Part shown: positions 1 to 12,424 of the stretch, one piece after another
Layout of the letters: each line of letters opens with the position of its first letter
Numbering within the stretch: position 1 is the stretch's first letter
NCBI GenBank assembly: GCA_027625915.1
Contig: JANTQA010000047.1
Span: 16,802,001-16,866,000 of the forward strand
Length of the DNA stretch: 64,000 nucleotides
Direction: 5' to 3'
Source: Anaeramoeba flamelloides
Lineage: Eukaryota; Metamonada; Anaeramoebidae
Notes under the pieces: generated by a model
Told to the model about the DNA's origin: nothing
Database searches by the model: none
The model's input: only the letters and a program-made list of their open reading frames with translations
Program-made: the position numbers and the translations under genes

Positions 1-540
1 ACTCGAAGAGTGACTTGAAACCTAAAAATTCGTATTGTGAAATTGCACTTTTTGGATTGACAAAATTCAAATAAACAAAAAAACAATGTGAGTGGATCTC
101 CTTGTTCTAAAAAAGTTACTATTTGTTGCAAAATAAATGTAATAAAATTTTCATCCGGCTTACCACAAAAATAAAATAAAAATGATTTAAATTTTATAAT
201 TTAGAAAAGATGCTTAAATTATTAATTTACCATTTAGAAATGGGCTCTTTAGTGATTTATTTTAATTCTTGAATAAGGTGTTCTTTTGGAAAGCTGATTG
301 TAAATTATGTTCATTTTATTTGGTGATTAATAGTAATTTAATAAAAAAAAAGTTTGAAAACATTCCCAATTACAACAAATCAAATGTCCAGAAAAAAAAA
401 TTTACAAGAACAAAATTATTTGTATTTTCGTTTCAAAAGATTTCAATCAAAAAAATAAGTCTAAAAACAATCCAATCATAAAAATCATTAAATAAAAACA
501 AATGTGTATAATGTATTAAATTACCAAAAGGTTAAATTTC

Positions 541-1295
541 TTAAGGGATTAGCGTCCACCGAGGAGAAGTCTAGGAACAAAGTATGTTGTTATTGGACCG
601 AACCACATTAGTGCTGCAGGGTTTTAATGCCTCTAAAAAATCGATTAGTCAAGCAGTAATATTTGTTGATCTTATCAATGAAAAATGATCCTAATATTTG
701 TAAAAAACTCAAAATTTTCAGAATAAAATCTGCATTTCGCCATAAATTTAAAGGTTGAATTATCAATATTCAGACTACAAAGTCACAAAATATCTTTCTT
801 AAATTTGTGGCAAAATGTAGATTATATTAAAAAATTCGTTTTTTTTAAAAAATTAAATAATAAGCCAATAAATTTTTTTAACTAATTATTTCTCAAATCA
901 TGCAAATATATTGATTTTACAATTAGCTTTATCAAAAGAAAACAAAATTAATCAGTCTTTGTGCTTTTATGTTGATGATTATTGAGTTAATCTTTGAAAT
1001 TCACAAATTCTAAAAATAGTTACTTTTGGAAGTTCTAAATCTAAATTATTAAATACCAGAATACTATATTTTGGAGTTTCTATTATTAGATTTGGAAAAG
1101 GAATTAAAAAAAAAAATTTCGAAAATTAAACTTTTTTAATTGTGATCCTAGGTAAAAAATGAAATAATTTATTGTGCAATAAGATTTATAATAGATTTTT
1201 TAGAGCTATTTGAGCCATGGTGTACTAATATCATTTATACCCAATTACAATAGACTTTGATTATAGAGAAATCTAGGGTGAGGCTAGTCCCTTAA
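541..1295. mobile_element. TTAA-ended inverted-repeat element, complete copy (family D)
   Basis: The left end reads TTAAGGGATTAGCG and the right end reads CTAGTCCCTTAA. The outer ~100 bp of each side can be aligned as diverged inverted repeats, both ending inward in CTCTAAAAAATC (about 640 on the left, the reverse complement near 1197 on the right). TTAA at both borders is the target-site duplication expected of piggyBac-type elements, but the first bases (GGG) are not the usual piggyBac CCC, so the superfamily is only a suggestion. The 747 bp between the TTAA sites carry no coding frame, so it would be a non-autonomous copy. Related ends occur near 8103, 13852, 20312, 32597 and 53268. Confidence 0.6.
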
Positions 1296-1529
1296 ATTTA
1301 AAAAAAATATTTTCTACAAGTATACAATCAATTTAATTCGATTTAATCTAATATGTTGTTATATTGTAACTCTCTATATTGGATAATAGTAAGGATTGTG
1401 TAACATTCTAGAGAAAAAAATAACTTATTTGAAAAATAGAAAAAAATGAAAAAAAAAAATCTTCAAGATCTCAAAAAAAAAAACAAAGAAGGGAACTTCA
1501 AAAATAAAACAGTTTGTTTTCAATTTGAT

Positions 1530-1690
1530 ATATTCTAATCATTCTACTTGGAAATTGAGTATCTATCTTTTGCACTTTTTTCTAAAAATGTCCTCTTTTT
1601 TTGATTGTTAAAATTTGGAGATAGATCACGATTCATATGTTGGTTAGTTTTTGATTGATATTAGGTTCTCATTAAAATTACAAAATTTTT
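1530..1690 (-). repeat. Reverse copy of family H repeat
   Basis: Read on the minus strand this matches the segments starting near 11935 and 12430. The shared core is GAGAACCTAATATAAATCAA and a following ACCAA(T/C)CCAA block; a second block, TCCAATTAGAATG, matches TCCAAGTAGAATG. Boundaries are approximate and no terminal repeats were recognised. Confidence 0.45.
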
Positions 1691-1737
1691 TTAATCGATT
1701 TCAGAAAATTATTTTTAACCGTAATGACTCAACCCTT

Positions 1738-1861
1738 TAGATAATCAGATATTATATTTACTATTACAATAAATTGGATAAATTCATCGAAATCTTTATT
1801 TGTCTCTAAAAATGTAAAAACTCTATTTTTTTATAACATACTTTATTTGCCCTTGTGTAAA
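1738..1861 (-). repeat. Fragment of foldback element (family C)
   Basis: On the minus strand this matches one arm of the complete foldback element at 25622-25992: the blocks ATAATCAGATAT, AAATCTTTATTTGTCTCTAA, a T-rich middle and TTTGCCCTTGTGTAAAT run in the same order. Only one arm is present, so the copy is broken or solo. Confidence 0.55.
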
Positions 1862-2126
1862 TGTTTTAAAAATGCAAAATATAACAAAAAGTAAAAGTTA
1901 ATTACGGACAATTTTATTAAAAGTGATGATAAAAATGATAGTAAAAGAAATTATGGTAAAATGTATTCTAAAATAAACGAAAAAGATAAGAGTGCAATAA
2001 ATATTAAAATAAATCTCCAAGCCTTAAAAAGGGAAGAGAAAAATAAAAATAAACAAAGGAAAATAAAGTTTCAAAAAATTTCGAAAGGGAAAAATAATAT
2101 TGAAAAATTAAAGAATCTTTTGTTGC

Positions 2127-2795
2127 TTAATAAAATCCATATACCCATTCTTGGTAAACACCTTCTTGTTCGAAACAGGTTTCACCTTGGATCATAGTGG
2201 AAGATTCCCAATCGTCACATTCAAGATCTGAATAGACTTTATAGATAAAGTAGTCTTGGCAGCAATTGTATTTGATTTTGTATGAATATTCGCCACCTTT
2301 TTGATAACATTGGTTAATAATAATTGCATCAGTGCTGAAGTCACCTTCACATGTTGTGTTTGTTCCGTGCATGTGTTTTTCAACATATTTAAGGTGATTT
2401 TTTCTTTTTCTTTTTAATTCAAAGTTTTCGGACCAGACCTCACCTGCTTCGTCGGATGGGTAGCAGATATTAAGTGGTTGTACCTTGCCCAATTGGCATT
2501 GTGTACAGTCTGTGCCCAAAGTACAAAAATACATGTCGATATTAGTATGATTGGTGTTGACCATGAATAAGTCGATTGGCATGCCATGTGGTCTTGAAAG
2601 ACAGTGGTTGAGCAAAAGTGGGACAGTTGTTTTGGAGTCTTGGCAGTAGAGATCGCTATAGACGCTAGAGACAGCATAATAGACCCAATTATTGCGATGG
2701 CACCCTAAGGGGAAGTCCTTGATCGAAACATTGTTTTGTTCAGTTTTTTGTGCGGAGACAAAAATAATGAGAACTAATAAGAAGAGAAGTTTCAT
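2127..2795 (-). CDS. Small secreted protein with four C-x13-C modules
   Basis: A 222-residue protein starting at the first ATG, directly followed by a signal peptide (about residues 1-15, MKLLFLLVLIIFVSA). The mature part is Cys-rich with no transmembrane segment, so secretion or lysosomal/vacuolar delivery is likely. Four cysteine pairs have exactly the same spacing of 13 intervening residues: C51/C65, C97/C111, C149/C163 and C193/C207. In three of them the second Cys follows Asn plus one residue. Units 1 and 4 also share VYSDLxC. This suggests four diverged repeats of about 48 residues, each closed by a disulfide. Similar small signal-peptide proteins with YSD-C modules are known in amoeboid protists, but I do not recognise a named family and assign no activity. 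It is a single exon ending in TAA. Sequence complexity and base composition are clearly above the flanks. Confidence 0.85.
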   Translation of the reverse strand: MKLLFLLVLIIFVSAQKTEQNNVSIKDFPLGCHRNNWVYYAVSSVYSDLYCQDSKTTVPLLLNHCLSRPHGMPIDLFMVNTNHTNIDMYFCTLGTDCTQCQLGKVQPLNICYPSDEAGEVWSENFELKRKRKNHLKYVEKHMHGTNTTCEGDFSTDAIIINQCYQKGGEYSYKIKYNCCQDYFIYKVYSDLECDDWESSTMIQGETCFEQEGVYQEWVYGFY

Positions 2796-5700
2796 AATAC
2801 AAAGTTTATTTTATAAAAAGTTTTGTAAAAATTAAAATTTATCAGAAATAAATAATGATTATTATTTGCGATTTTTTTCTTTTTATAGAAAATTATTTAT
2901 AAAACTCCATTTTACGGATTTGTAATCTATTAGGAAGAAACAATCTTTAGGTCTCTAAAAATACCAAATATTTTTCTTCTAAAAATTTGTATTATTTATA
3001 TGATCTCACTTTAGGAAATTGTTTTAAAAGTTTTGATCTTTGTTGGATTTGAATAGTTTTCTAAATTAAAATTTACTCTTTTTTTTTTTTCAAACAATAT
3101 TTTTTTTTACAAAATTTATTCAAAGTGGTAAATCTTTTGTTATTTACAAAAAAAAAAAAATTTGTTCCGATTTTAATTGAACTAACTTTTATTGAAGTGT
3201 TTTTTTCAAAAGGTTATATCCTTTTTTCTCCTTTTATTTTTATGGGGGGCATTTTTTTCAATTATATAGCAAACACCCAAAAGAAGAGATTTTTCACAAC
3301 TCTGTCAATATACTCCCAAATTTGTAACTTTTGTTTTTTGGTTTCTAACTGTTCCAACTTTGTAATTTTTTTATAATCTGTTTATGCGAATTGTGAACTC
3401 TTACCAAAGATTCAAGAATTTTAAAAATCCATGCAAACGGTTAGTTCGTTAGCAATGATCATTGTGAAAATTATCTATGTTAATTTTTTTCCTAAAATAA
3501 AATAAACAAGTGTTATTGTTCAAACAAATCGAATAAATAACCGGGTAATCAACCACTTTGCTCATCCTGAAAATTCAACAAATACCTTTATTTTAAGATT
3601 ATTTTTTGCATTTTTTTTGTAACAACGAATTGATCACCCAAATATTATCAGTAAGAAAAATCACTTTGGATTTGAAACCCCTTTCGTGTGAATTGGTGAT
3701 AAATCTATTACAGTGTAATTTCATTGTAGCAAAATACAACTTTTTTTCAAATAATAAATGTGAAAAATTTTAAAAATGTTCTCATTTGAAATGGCATCTC
3801 TATTAACAACACCTTTTGAACAACAGATGAAATCGTTTTGATTTTGTTTGTTCAGAAGAACAAACAATTTTCTTGAGTGAAATTCTGTTTCTAAATTAAA
3901 AGCAAAAGATCCCAAAATGAAAATTTTAATATAAAGCAACAACAGTTTAGGAAGGGATCATATTTCGAAATAATTGATTCTTTTTTTAAAAAGAAAAATT
4001 AAAAACAAGTTAGTAAGATAAATTCTATTTTAACAAAATATTTTTTCTAAAAACTTTCACAATTCCATGACAACACGCACGAAACGAATTCTGTTTGAAA
4101 GTTTGTTCTGGATTTAAAAGATTGATATTTTTTTTTTTTATTTTTGAAAAAGGAACTTTTCTTTGATATATTATGTTTCCTGCAAAAATATACTCTTTCG
4201 AATTGAATTTTAAATTAAGGTTAAAATTAGGAACAAATTATTGATTGTCAAAAGAACAGTCTCTTTTACTGTCTCGCCAGTTTTTGAATTCGTGATGTTT
4301 GGTTTTTTTTTTTTTTTGCAAAAACACAGATCAATTTTAATTAAGTGTAAATCTTTAAAATACTTTTTAAATTTCCTTTTAATTCAAATTTCTTTTTAAT
4401 TTATGAGATGTATTTAAAATTATGGTTCACAAATTGTTGTTGTCCACTTTAGTGGATGAGCTGTTAAGTTAAATGTAAAAATAATTATCTTTTTTTTCTA
4501 AATTCGTATTTTTAGGAATTGAATATTTTTCTAATTTTCCACTCTTTTCAAAATATGAAGTGAATTAACACCAAATCATGTTCCCATTCATTCGGTAATT
4601 GCTTTGATTTTATGGTAAGGAAAAAGATTTGAAAAAGACGATACAAGTTGACAAAATTTACTGGTTTTTGAGAGACCATAAAGAAACTCTTTTGAGTGAT
4701 GAAAAAAATACCTAACTCTTTGTAGATTTGATCTCGAAAAGAAAAATCTTGAAAAACAAGAGGAACTTTTTTTCAAAAACCTTTATTTGCCTAATCATAA
4801 ATAGACCCAATATATTTCTAAATTGTTTTTTAAATTACTATAAACAAGATCTGACAAAATTGTGGCTTGAAAACATTTACCCAAACAGGAATTTGTTATT
4901 TTTATTGTTTTTAAGAATTATTTTACAGTTCGAAAAAATTAGTGTGGTAGAGAAACAAAGAACCTTCTAATTTTAAGTTTTTGAATATTTTTTATTAACT
5001 TTTTTGACGAAATTATCAAATGTTTAAAGCCTCGCCAAGTACCAATCGATCCCTTCTTTTGACTATTTCAATAATTATCGAATATTTTTAGAAAAATTTT
5101 TTTTAAAAAAGTTAACTTTCTTGTGATTTTTTGGTGTTTCTAAAAAGTAACTCAATAAAATTGCTAATTATAGTTTTTATTTTTGTTATAATTCGAATGT
5201 GTAAAAAAGATTTCGAAATTTTTCTTTTTTTTTCATAGAAATGTGATTTTTTCAGGAATGGCGATACTTTTATGTTTTTTTTCATTGACCCAGAAACTAT
5301 CCCTAAATTTGATATATTTAGTGACTTTCTAATGTATTTAAAAAAGAAAGTAAGTAATTTGATGAATAAACATAATGAGAATATATAATTTACTTTTTCC
5401 AAATTTCAACAAACTCAAACATTACCAATTATTTATCAAATGATACCGATTATCCCTTAAAACATTAAATATACTGCCAATTTACCTCTCTCTTCTTATG
5501 TTTATATTTGGGTAAATAATTACTATTTACGAAAAAATCAAATTTTACTGGTATTTGAATTTTAAATGGGAATAATTTTCACTTCATTTTCAATTTCCTT
5601 TTTCAAACAAAACCACAAACTACTGTTAATTGTAAAATAAAAAGATCAAAATTTTCATTCAACTTTCCAAAATAATCACATCCCAAGAATTAAAAAAAAC

Positions 5701-6084
5701 ATCAAAGTCCATTATATCTCAGAAAATTAATCATTTAAGCTGATATACTGGAATTAAAAAATTGAAAGGTTACATGATTTATATAACCCTCTTTTTGGAA
5801 AGGTAAATGAAAATTTTGTTCCATTTATTTTGCAACAAATAGTACAATTGTACCTCTTTGTAACTTAATTTAAAAAAGAAAAATATGACTCAGCGAATAA
5901 AATTGGTTCAAAAATTGAAACCACATACTAATTTCAGAAATTTAATTAAAAAAAAAATCTGGAAAAGTGAGTAAATTTCTTTCTCAGTTATAATTCAAAT
6001 ATAAGTAAACAAAATAACATGAAAAATTCAGAAATCTATTTAAGGGGAGATCATCAACCACCCTATTCCAACTCAAACCCTTTT

Positions 6085-6342
6085 ATAGTGGTCTGAAAAG
6101 GTACATATTCAAATGGGAAAAGGGAAGAAATTCCAAAAAATTACCCAAGTTGCAAAAAAAAAAAAAAAGATGATGTTGACCATTTCATCTGGGAATGTAA
6201 AAAATACGAGATGGTAAGAAGAGACTAGAAAAAACAACCCAAAAAAATCAAAAACTTTGACTTTAATATAAGAGTCAAAAAAGACATAGTTGAACTGCCG
6301 AGGAAAATGAATCAAAAAGAAATCTATGATCTCCAATAGATT
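6085..6342 (+). mobile_element. LINE-like (non-LTR retrotransposon) 3' relic
   Basis: Translation of 6148-6204 gives SCKKKKKDDVDHFIWECKKY..., followed by EMVRRD and a TAG. The pattern C-x9-H-x4-C within an acidic stretch followed by KKYE resembles the Cys/His motif that ends the reverse transcriptase polyprotein of many LINEs (C-x-C...HFLxECxxY). The first Cys of the usual pair is not visible. Downstream of the TAG the same frame reads on for about 45 codons to a second TAG (KNFDFNIRVKKDIVELP...). Upstream, a different frame gives SGLKRYIFKWEKG, so the frame changes near the 15-A run at 6154-6168. No reverse transcriptase core was found upstream. It looks like a decayed 5'-truncated insertion; the family is inferred from one short motif. 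Confidence 0.45.
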
Positions 6343-7127
6343 AATTCTTAAATTCTTCAATTTTCACCCCTATTATTTTTCTTTTCTTTTCTTTCGATCA
6401 TTTTTTCCCCAACTCTTTATTTTTACCCTTCTTCTTAACTTTGTTTTTTAGAAAACTAAATTAAGATTCAAACACTTCTGATTAATTTGTCTAGTTTAGG
6501 CATTCTCTGAACTGGAAGTCTCGAACTTTAGTCACTTCAAAACTCTCTCTTTTACTGATTAGACAAATCTTTTATTTAACCCTAACAATAAATCCGAAAT
6601 CTATTTAGGTGATATAAAATCAAAAATTAGATAATTCAAAAAAGTATAAATTTTGTTCAATGAGTCTGTTGACTTTTATATTTTTTTTTCAAACTCCAAT
6701 CAAAAAAATGAAAAAAACAAAAGTTAACTCAATTAAGCATCGGAAAAAGCCAAGACAAACAAACCGAATCTTTTGTTAAGCTGGAAGAATGGAAAAAAAA
6801 GCTTTGTTAATTGCCCCTATAAACAGCATTTCTAAAAACGTGCTTTTAAGTATTGTTTTACAACCTTTCTGATATTTTTTTCTTTTTTTATATGTTTTTG
6901 AAATCAAAAGTTTTTTCGAGTATATTTATTTTTAACAGGGAGGTTGCCCTTCTCTAATTCTTAAAAGAAATTTTTTTTTCAAATTTTCAACCAAATATTT
7001 TTTCTTCTATTTGATTATAAAATTGAAAGATCTTGATATAACAAATGAAAATTGATCTTATAAGAGGTTTAATTTGATCTCGTTATTAAAATTGTTAAAA
7101 AAGAATTGATTTTTAAATAATTTGATA

Positions 7128-7327
7128 CAGTCGGTCCCACTTTTAAGGCACAAACTTTCAAGGGAATTGAAGGTACAAAAAAAATCTCAAATCAAAATCC
7201 ATTTTTTGAAATTTTTTTATTTTACAAAAATTATTTTACGAGAATCCTAATTTTGTGCCTTATTTTGGGATTATTTTTGTACCTTAAATTTCGTTGAAAG
7301 TTTGTGTCTTAAAAGTGGAACTGACTG
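7128..7327. mobile_element. Tc1/mariner-like MITE, complete copy (family A)
   Basis: The element starts CAGTCGGTCCCACTTTTAAG and ends with the inverse, CTTAAAAGTGGAACTGACTG, and both ends are flanked by TA (7126-7127 and 7328-7329). The inverted repeats extend inward for about 55 bp (CACAAACTTTCAA.., GGTACAAAAA..). TA duplication with CAGT termini is the hallmark of Tc1/mariner/pogo elements. At 200 bp with no coding frame it is a non-autonomous MITE. A second whole copy lies at 60872-61068 and a half copy at about 58715-58791. Confidence 0.8.
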
Positions 7328-9722
7328 TAAATTGAGCATGTTCTTGTCAAATTTTAATCAGATAAAATATCGGCAAATTTACTTTTGATTCAATATAAAA
7401 TATTTCTTCACTAAGGATTCTTATCTCTATCCAATATCGCCAAAACAAAGAAGCAAATAAATAAATAAAGTCATCCAATTACAAGATATGATTTGAAGTA
7501 AATTGATAAAAGGAAAAAAGGGAAAGGAAAAAGAATTTTTTTTCATTTCGAGAGAAACTTTGAAAAATTAATATATCATTTTTGTTCATGTGAAGGTACA
7601 CGCAAAAAACTTATCATAAACTCTTTTTATTCCTTTTATTGTTTTTTTTTTTTTTTTTGTATTTATCCTAATTGAAAGATTTGGTCGTTTGGAATAAGGT
7701 GTTGTTTTGTTCAAATTTGGTTAAATTAAATCGCTCTTATGATAAGATTGGGGTTGAAGGTTGTAGAAAGACACTTTGATTATATGATCTATTGCAAATA
7801 TTGTTTAATTTGAAAGTATAGTAATATTAAACGATATTTTTTATTAAACAAAAAATAAATACAAAAAAACACAGCTAAAGCAATAAAAAAACATTTTTTT
7901 TAAAAAAAAAACAACAGTTATCAACAAAAACAATACATATAATTTTAAAAACATAAAAAAAAAAGTAAAAAAGGACTGTTAATAAAACTGTAATTTCAAT
8001 AAAGTTATAAAAACTTGTTCAAAAATTTTGAAAAAAATACAATCACTATTTTGTAAAGAAAACATACAATTCCCATTTATAAAAATCATCTAAAAACCCA
8101 ATTAAGGGACTAGTATACTATCAAAAATCTTCAAGTAAATTTTAATAGTTAATTCAAAAAAAATTACCACTTCTTGGAATTGAAAAATGAAGTTCAAACC
8201 CGATTACTACAAAATCAAACTTGCTTTCAAAATATAGTGTAAATGTGAAATGAATTCTTGTTTTTAAAAATCTGATCCCTTTTTTCTCATTTTTGGAAAA
8301 GTTAAAATCCAAACATATTTCTGAATTATTTAAAAAAAAAATATTTTTCTCAGAAAGAAGATTAAAATCTTATTGCCTGGAAAGGAATTTTACAAAAACA
8401 CACTTTAAAAATGCAACAACTAAGTTCTGAAATAACACAGTATAAAAAACCCACTTAATATCAAAAAAATTAAAATAATTATTTTTCACTTGAAAAAATA
8501 TAACCCTTTGATTCAAATAACAGTCCAAATCATTTTTTTCTTTTGTTGTTTAAAAAAAAAGAGAAAAATAACCAAAAATTAAAGTAAAAATTCACCCAAT
8601 ATACTTTTTTAAAACCTGGAAAATTCAACTTATAATTTAAAGAGATGCCTTTGAATTTGATTATAAACAATCAATAACCAATAAACCAATTTTGTGTATT
8701 ATTCAGTAAGTCATCATCAACCCAAGGACGAAAGGTGTACATAACCTTTACAATTATTTTTCAATTTTTTAAAGATTTTCAAAGTTATAAAACTTATTTG
8801 AAATATTAACTCTAATAAAAAAAAAATGAAAGATATTATCAAATAGCCAATTGAATATTAAAAGTGCCTTATTTATACCCTGGATATTTGAAAAAGAATA
8901 TTACCTAATCTTTTAAATTTCAAGAAATTTAATAAATATTTGTGAATAAAATAAAATAATCAATTTTTTTAGATCTTCAAGGATTCACTATTTAATTTAT
9001 TTTTATTGTATTTTCAAAATAAGATTAAAAGTTCAGAGTTATTTTTTTCATACAGTCTCCCAGAAATTACTAAAAGTGAGATTTCTTCAAAATAAAATTT
9101 TTTAGTAATTTTTTCTTTTTTTTTTTTATCCAAAAAATTCAACAAAAAAGAAATTAGATCTTTTTGACTGGAAATTTTAAGGGGAAAAAATGAACTCTTT
9201 TAAAAATTATTACTCATTTCTCTACAGTTGATAAGCGAAGTCGCATATTGTGTTAAATTGCACCGATATGTAAATAAATACTCTATCGCCTTTGAAAAAA
9301 AAAAAACACCCAATAAGAGTTACAAGTCTCTTAAGGATTACAATCACTAAAATTTGACAAAATGTTATCGTTTATTTGGTGGTGTGATATTTTTTATTTT
9401 GTTCTCAGCTGATTGATCCTTGACTAAGTATAGATTTTAATTCTGTTTCAAAAAAGTAATATTTTTTTCTAACCGAAATATGAATTGATAGATATAAGGA
9501 TATTGGACCAAAAGGTATTTTATGAAGAATTTTACTTTAATGGTGGTAAATTAAAATATTTATTTCCCTAAAACTTAATTCACTATAAAAAAAAATAAAT
9601 TTTTATTCAGGGTTTCAATATAACCCATTTTAATTTGAAAAATTCAATTGACAATTAAAAAGAACATTTTTTTATAACAACCTTCCATTTTAATGTACTT
9701 TCACTTCCCAAATTCTGATTTT

Positions 9723-9724
<2 letters not shown>

Positions 9725-9782
<58 letters not shown>
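9725..9782. repeat. (AT)29 microsatellite
   Basis: An uninterrupted run of 58 bp of alternating A and T. Nothing in the flanks suggests a gene. Confidence 0.97.
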
Positions 9783-9785
<3 letters not shown>

Positions 9786-11929
9786 CAAAAAAATGCCTTT
9801 TTGAACCACTACTAAAATATATATTACTTCAATTAACAATCCACTAAGAACAAAATTTATATATCACCACACCCTACACATACGATACCTTTTTTTCAAA
9901 TTTCAGGGATTATTAAACTTAAGGGAATATCCACCATAAAGTCAAAAATTTCACTTTTTGATATTTTTGAAAGATGATCCGAAAAATATATTTTTTAATT
10001 TTGGATGTCCTTCTAGTTTTTTTTTAATATTCAAAGCACCTTTGAAAACAAAATTATCAATTTTAATTTCAAAGGCAAAATTAAATACATCAATAGAATG
10101 TTAAGTGGCTTTGTTTAATCTACTCTGAGGAGATGTTCAATAATTTGACTTATGAATTTATCTCAGTATTATATTTTGGAATTTCATTTTATTTTATAAG
10201 AAATACAAATAAATTGTTTTTAACATAAAGCACCACAAATGAAGAAAAGCAAACAGAATTATCACTCAATACACAATGACAGTTTTCAGATCCAATTGTA
10301 AATTAGCAAAGGAAGTGAAAGTACTAACTTCTGGCATAAGAATCTTATTTTAATTGGACTTACTCCAAAATTTAAAAGTAAAAATAGGTTCTAAGTTGAA
10401 TAAAAAAATAATCGAAATGGTAAACAATCTTAAGATCGTTTATTTTATAGTAAATCCCTATTGTGAAATATTTTGTATTTAAACTGCTTTTTTTGAAGAA
10501 ATTATTGAGTAAAAAAATTGTTTTAATACTATAATATTAAAAATATGGAATATTTTTAATGATTTTTATTATCTTGAGTATTTCATGTTAGTAAATATAA
10601 TATGATAATAAGTTGGTATTTAACAATTATTTCAAAAAATAACAAGGATTTTCAAAGTAAATATTCAAATAACACACCAACCGGGTATAAAACCAAAAAA
10701 AAAAAAAATTTACGTTTGATCTGACCACGAACTTAATTTGTTTCTTTTTATTTATTTTTCAAAATTGACTATTTTTTTAAATATTTATATTTATATCCAT
10801 CAAATTATTATTTTTCAATTCTAAAATATGTTAAAATTACCAAAAAAGTTACTAAAGTAAAAAAAAACAAATTAATTTTTAACACTCGTATGGATATTAA
10901 TATCAAGATTTTTATTTTAATGTTATATTACAGAATCCCAAAATTATAAACTATTAAACATTTTATTAAAATTGATTAGAAATTGTAATGAAAATACCAA
11001 ATTAACCATGTATACACAAAAAATAATTATTACTAATTCAAGGATTTTTTAAAATTCACAAAATAATGAATATCGAAGATTGACAAGGTATAGAAAAAGA
11101 TTTTTTTTGATTTGATTATTATGATAAATTCTTTTAAATTAGGTAGTTGAAGTTGGGGAAATGTGCGAAAAAAGGGTTAAAATAAATCCAAGATATTTTA
11201 TTAGTTCTAAAATAAGGATTTATTATTTTTAATGAAAATTCAAAAGAATTATCTAGAAAATATTATAACACTTTTAAAGATAACAAAATTACTTCAATTT
11301 TTTATTAATAATAAATTATTCATTAAAACATTTCAAGAAATATAAAAAAAAGAATTTAATTAATTGACAAAAAAAAATTTATATAATATTAAAATAATTT
11401 TATCAAATAAAACAAATTGTTTTTTAATATATTTACAACTATTAAATAAAAAATTATATAAAAAAATATCAATATAAGCTTTAATTAGCTGACTAAAAAA
11501 ATTTTTTGAGATATTTAAAATATTTAGATTTAATTTTTGAGATCCCTAATATATTTAGATTTGGATTTGGTTAAAATTTGCCAATCTGGTTATAATCAGA
11601 TAATTATTTATAATTAGATAAATATAATCAGAAAATACAAAGCAAATTGGTTTATTCTTATTTCTCTAAAAAACCCCCCCCTCCATAAAAAATTAAATAA
11701 ATTTGCCATTATTTAATTTATTTTTATTTTAAAAATATTTTCACTGAAATTTTAATTGTTGTTAATCGAAAAAATAAAGTTTTACATTTTATTTTTTAAT
11801 TTTTGGTGAGAATCTAGAATTTAGGAAAAACAATATAATTTAAAATAAATTATCATATATTTCGAGTCAACTTGCTGTACTGGTGTTGCTACCCCTTTTA
11901 TGACCTTGCCATTACAACAAAAAAAACTA

Positions 11930-12250
11930 TTATAATTTTTATGAGAACCTAATATAAATCAAAAACCAATCCAACGTGTGGGATATTCACAATCACCAAA
12001 AACCAACAATGAAAAAACAGGGATATTTTGAGAAAAGGTACCAAGAAGGTACAATATATTTCCAATTAGAATGGATATGATAATATTTTTCAAAATTTCA
12101 AATGTGTTAGTCTCGAATTCTCGTTCTTTTTAGTGTTTTTTAATATCCTGAAGAATTTTTTTCATTTTTTTACATTTCACAAAATAGTTATTTTTTCTCA
12201 CAAATGTTAAAAACCCTTAATTTTTCTAATTTAGAGTATTCTAAAATAAC
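11930..12250 (+). repeat. Direct repeat, copy 1 (family H)
   Basis: This segment and the one at about 12425-12740 share, in order: TATTATAATTTTTATGAG-type start, AACCTAATATAAATCAAAAA, ACCAATCCAA, an AACAATGAAAAAACAGGGATA block, TTTTGTGAGAAAA-like sequence, TTCAAATGTGTTA and CAAATGTTA-AAA..CTAA. The two copies are about 490 bp apart in phase, so they are either a tandem duplication or two neighbouring insertions of one element. A reverse fragment is at 1530-1690. No coding capacity. Confidence 0.55.
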
Positions 12251-12424
12251 AAAAATGGGTCTTAAATTATATTAATTGATTATTCGCTTAAAGAAAACAT
12301 TTTATTTCAAACACAGACATTGAGTACCTTTGGAAATATAAAATTGGAAAGAGAATTTTTTATTTTATTTTATGGGTCAAGATATTACAGTAAAGAATAA
12401 TTTTTTCAAAAGAAAAAAATATAT

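Larger units (their letters stand above)
1..2126. other. Gene-free left flank rich in repeats
   Basis: No coding region can be supported here; short open frames are AT-rich and of low complexity. The stretch holds a complete TTAA-ended element (541-1295), a reverse-oriented fragment of the repeat seen again at 11.9-12.7 kb (about 1530-1690) and a fragment of the foldback element found whole at 25.6-26.0 kb (about 1738-1861). A diffuse similarity also links about 110-300 with about 23790-23980, sharing TTGTTGCAAAATAAA and TTATTTTAATTCTTG. The rest is AT-rich filler. Confidence 0.6.
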
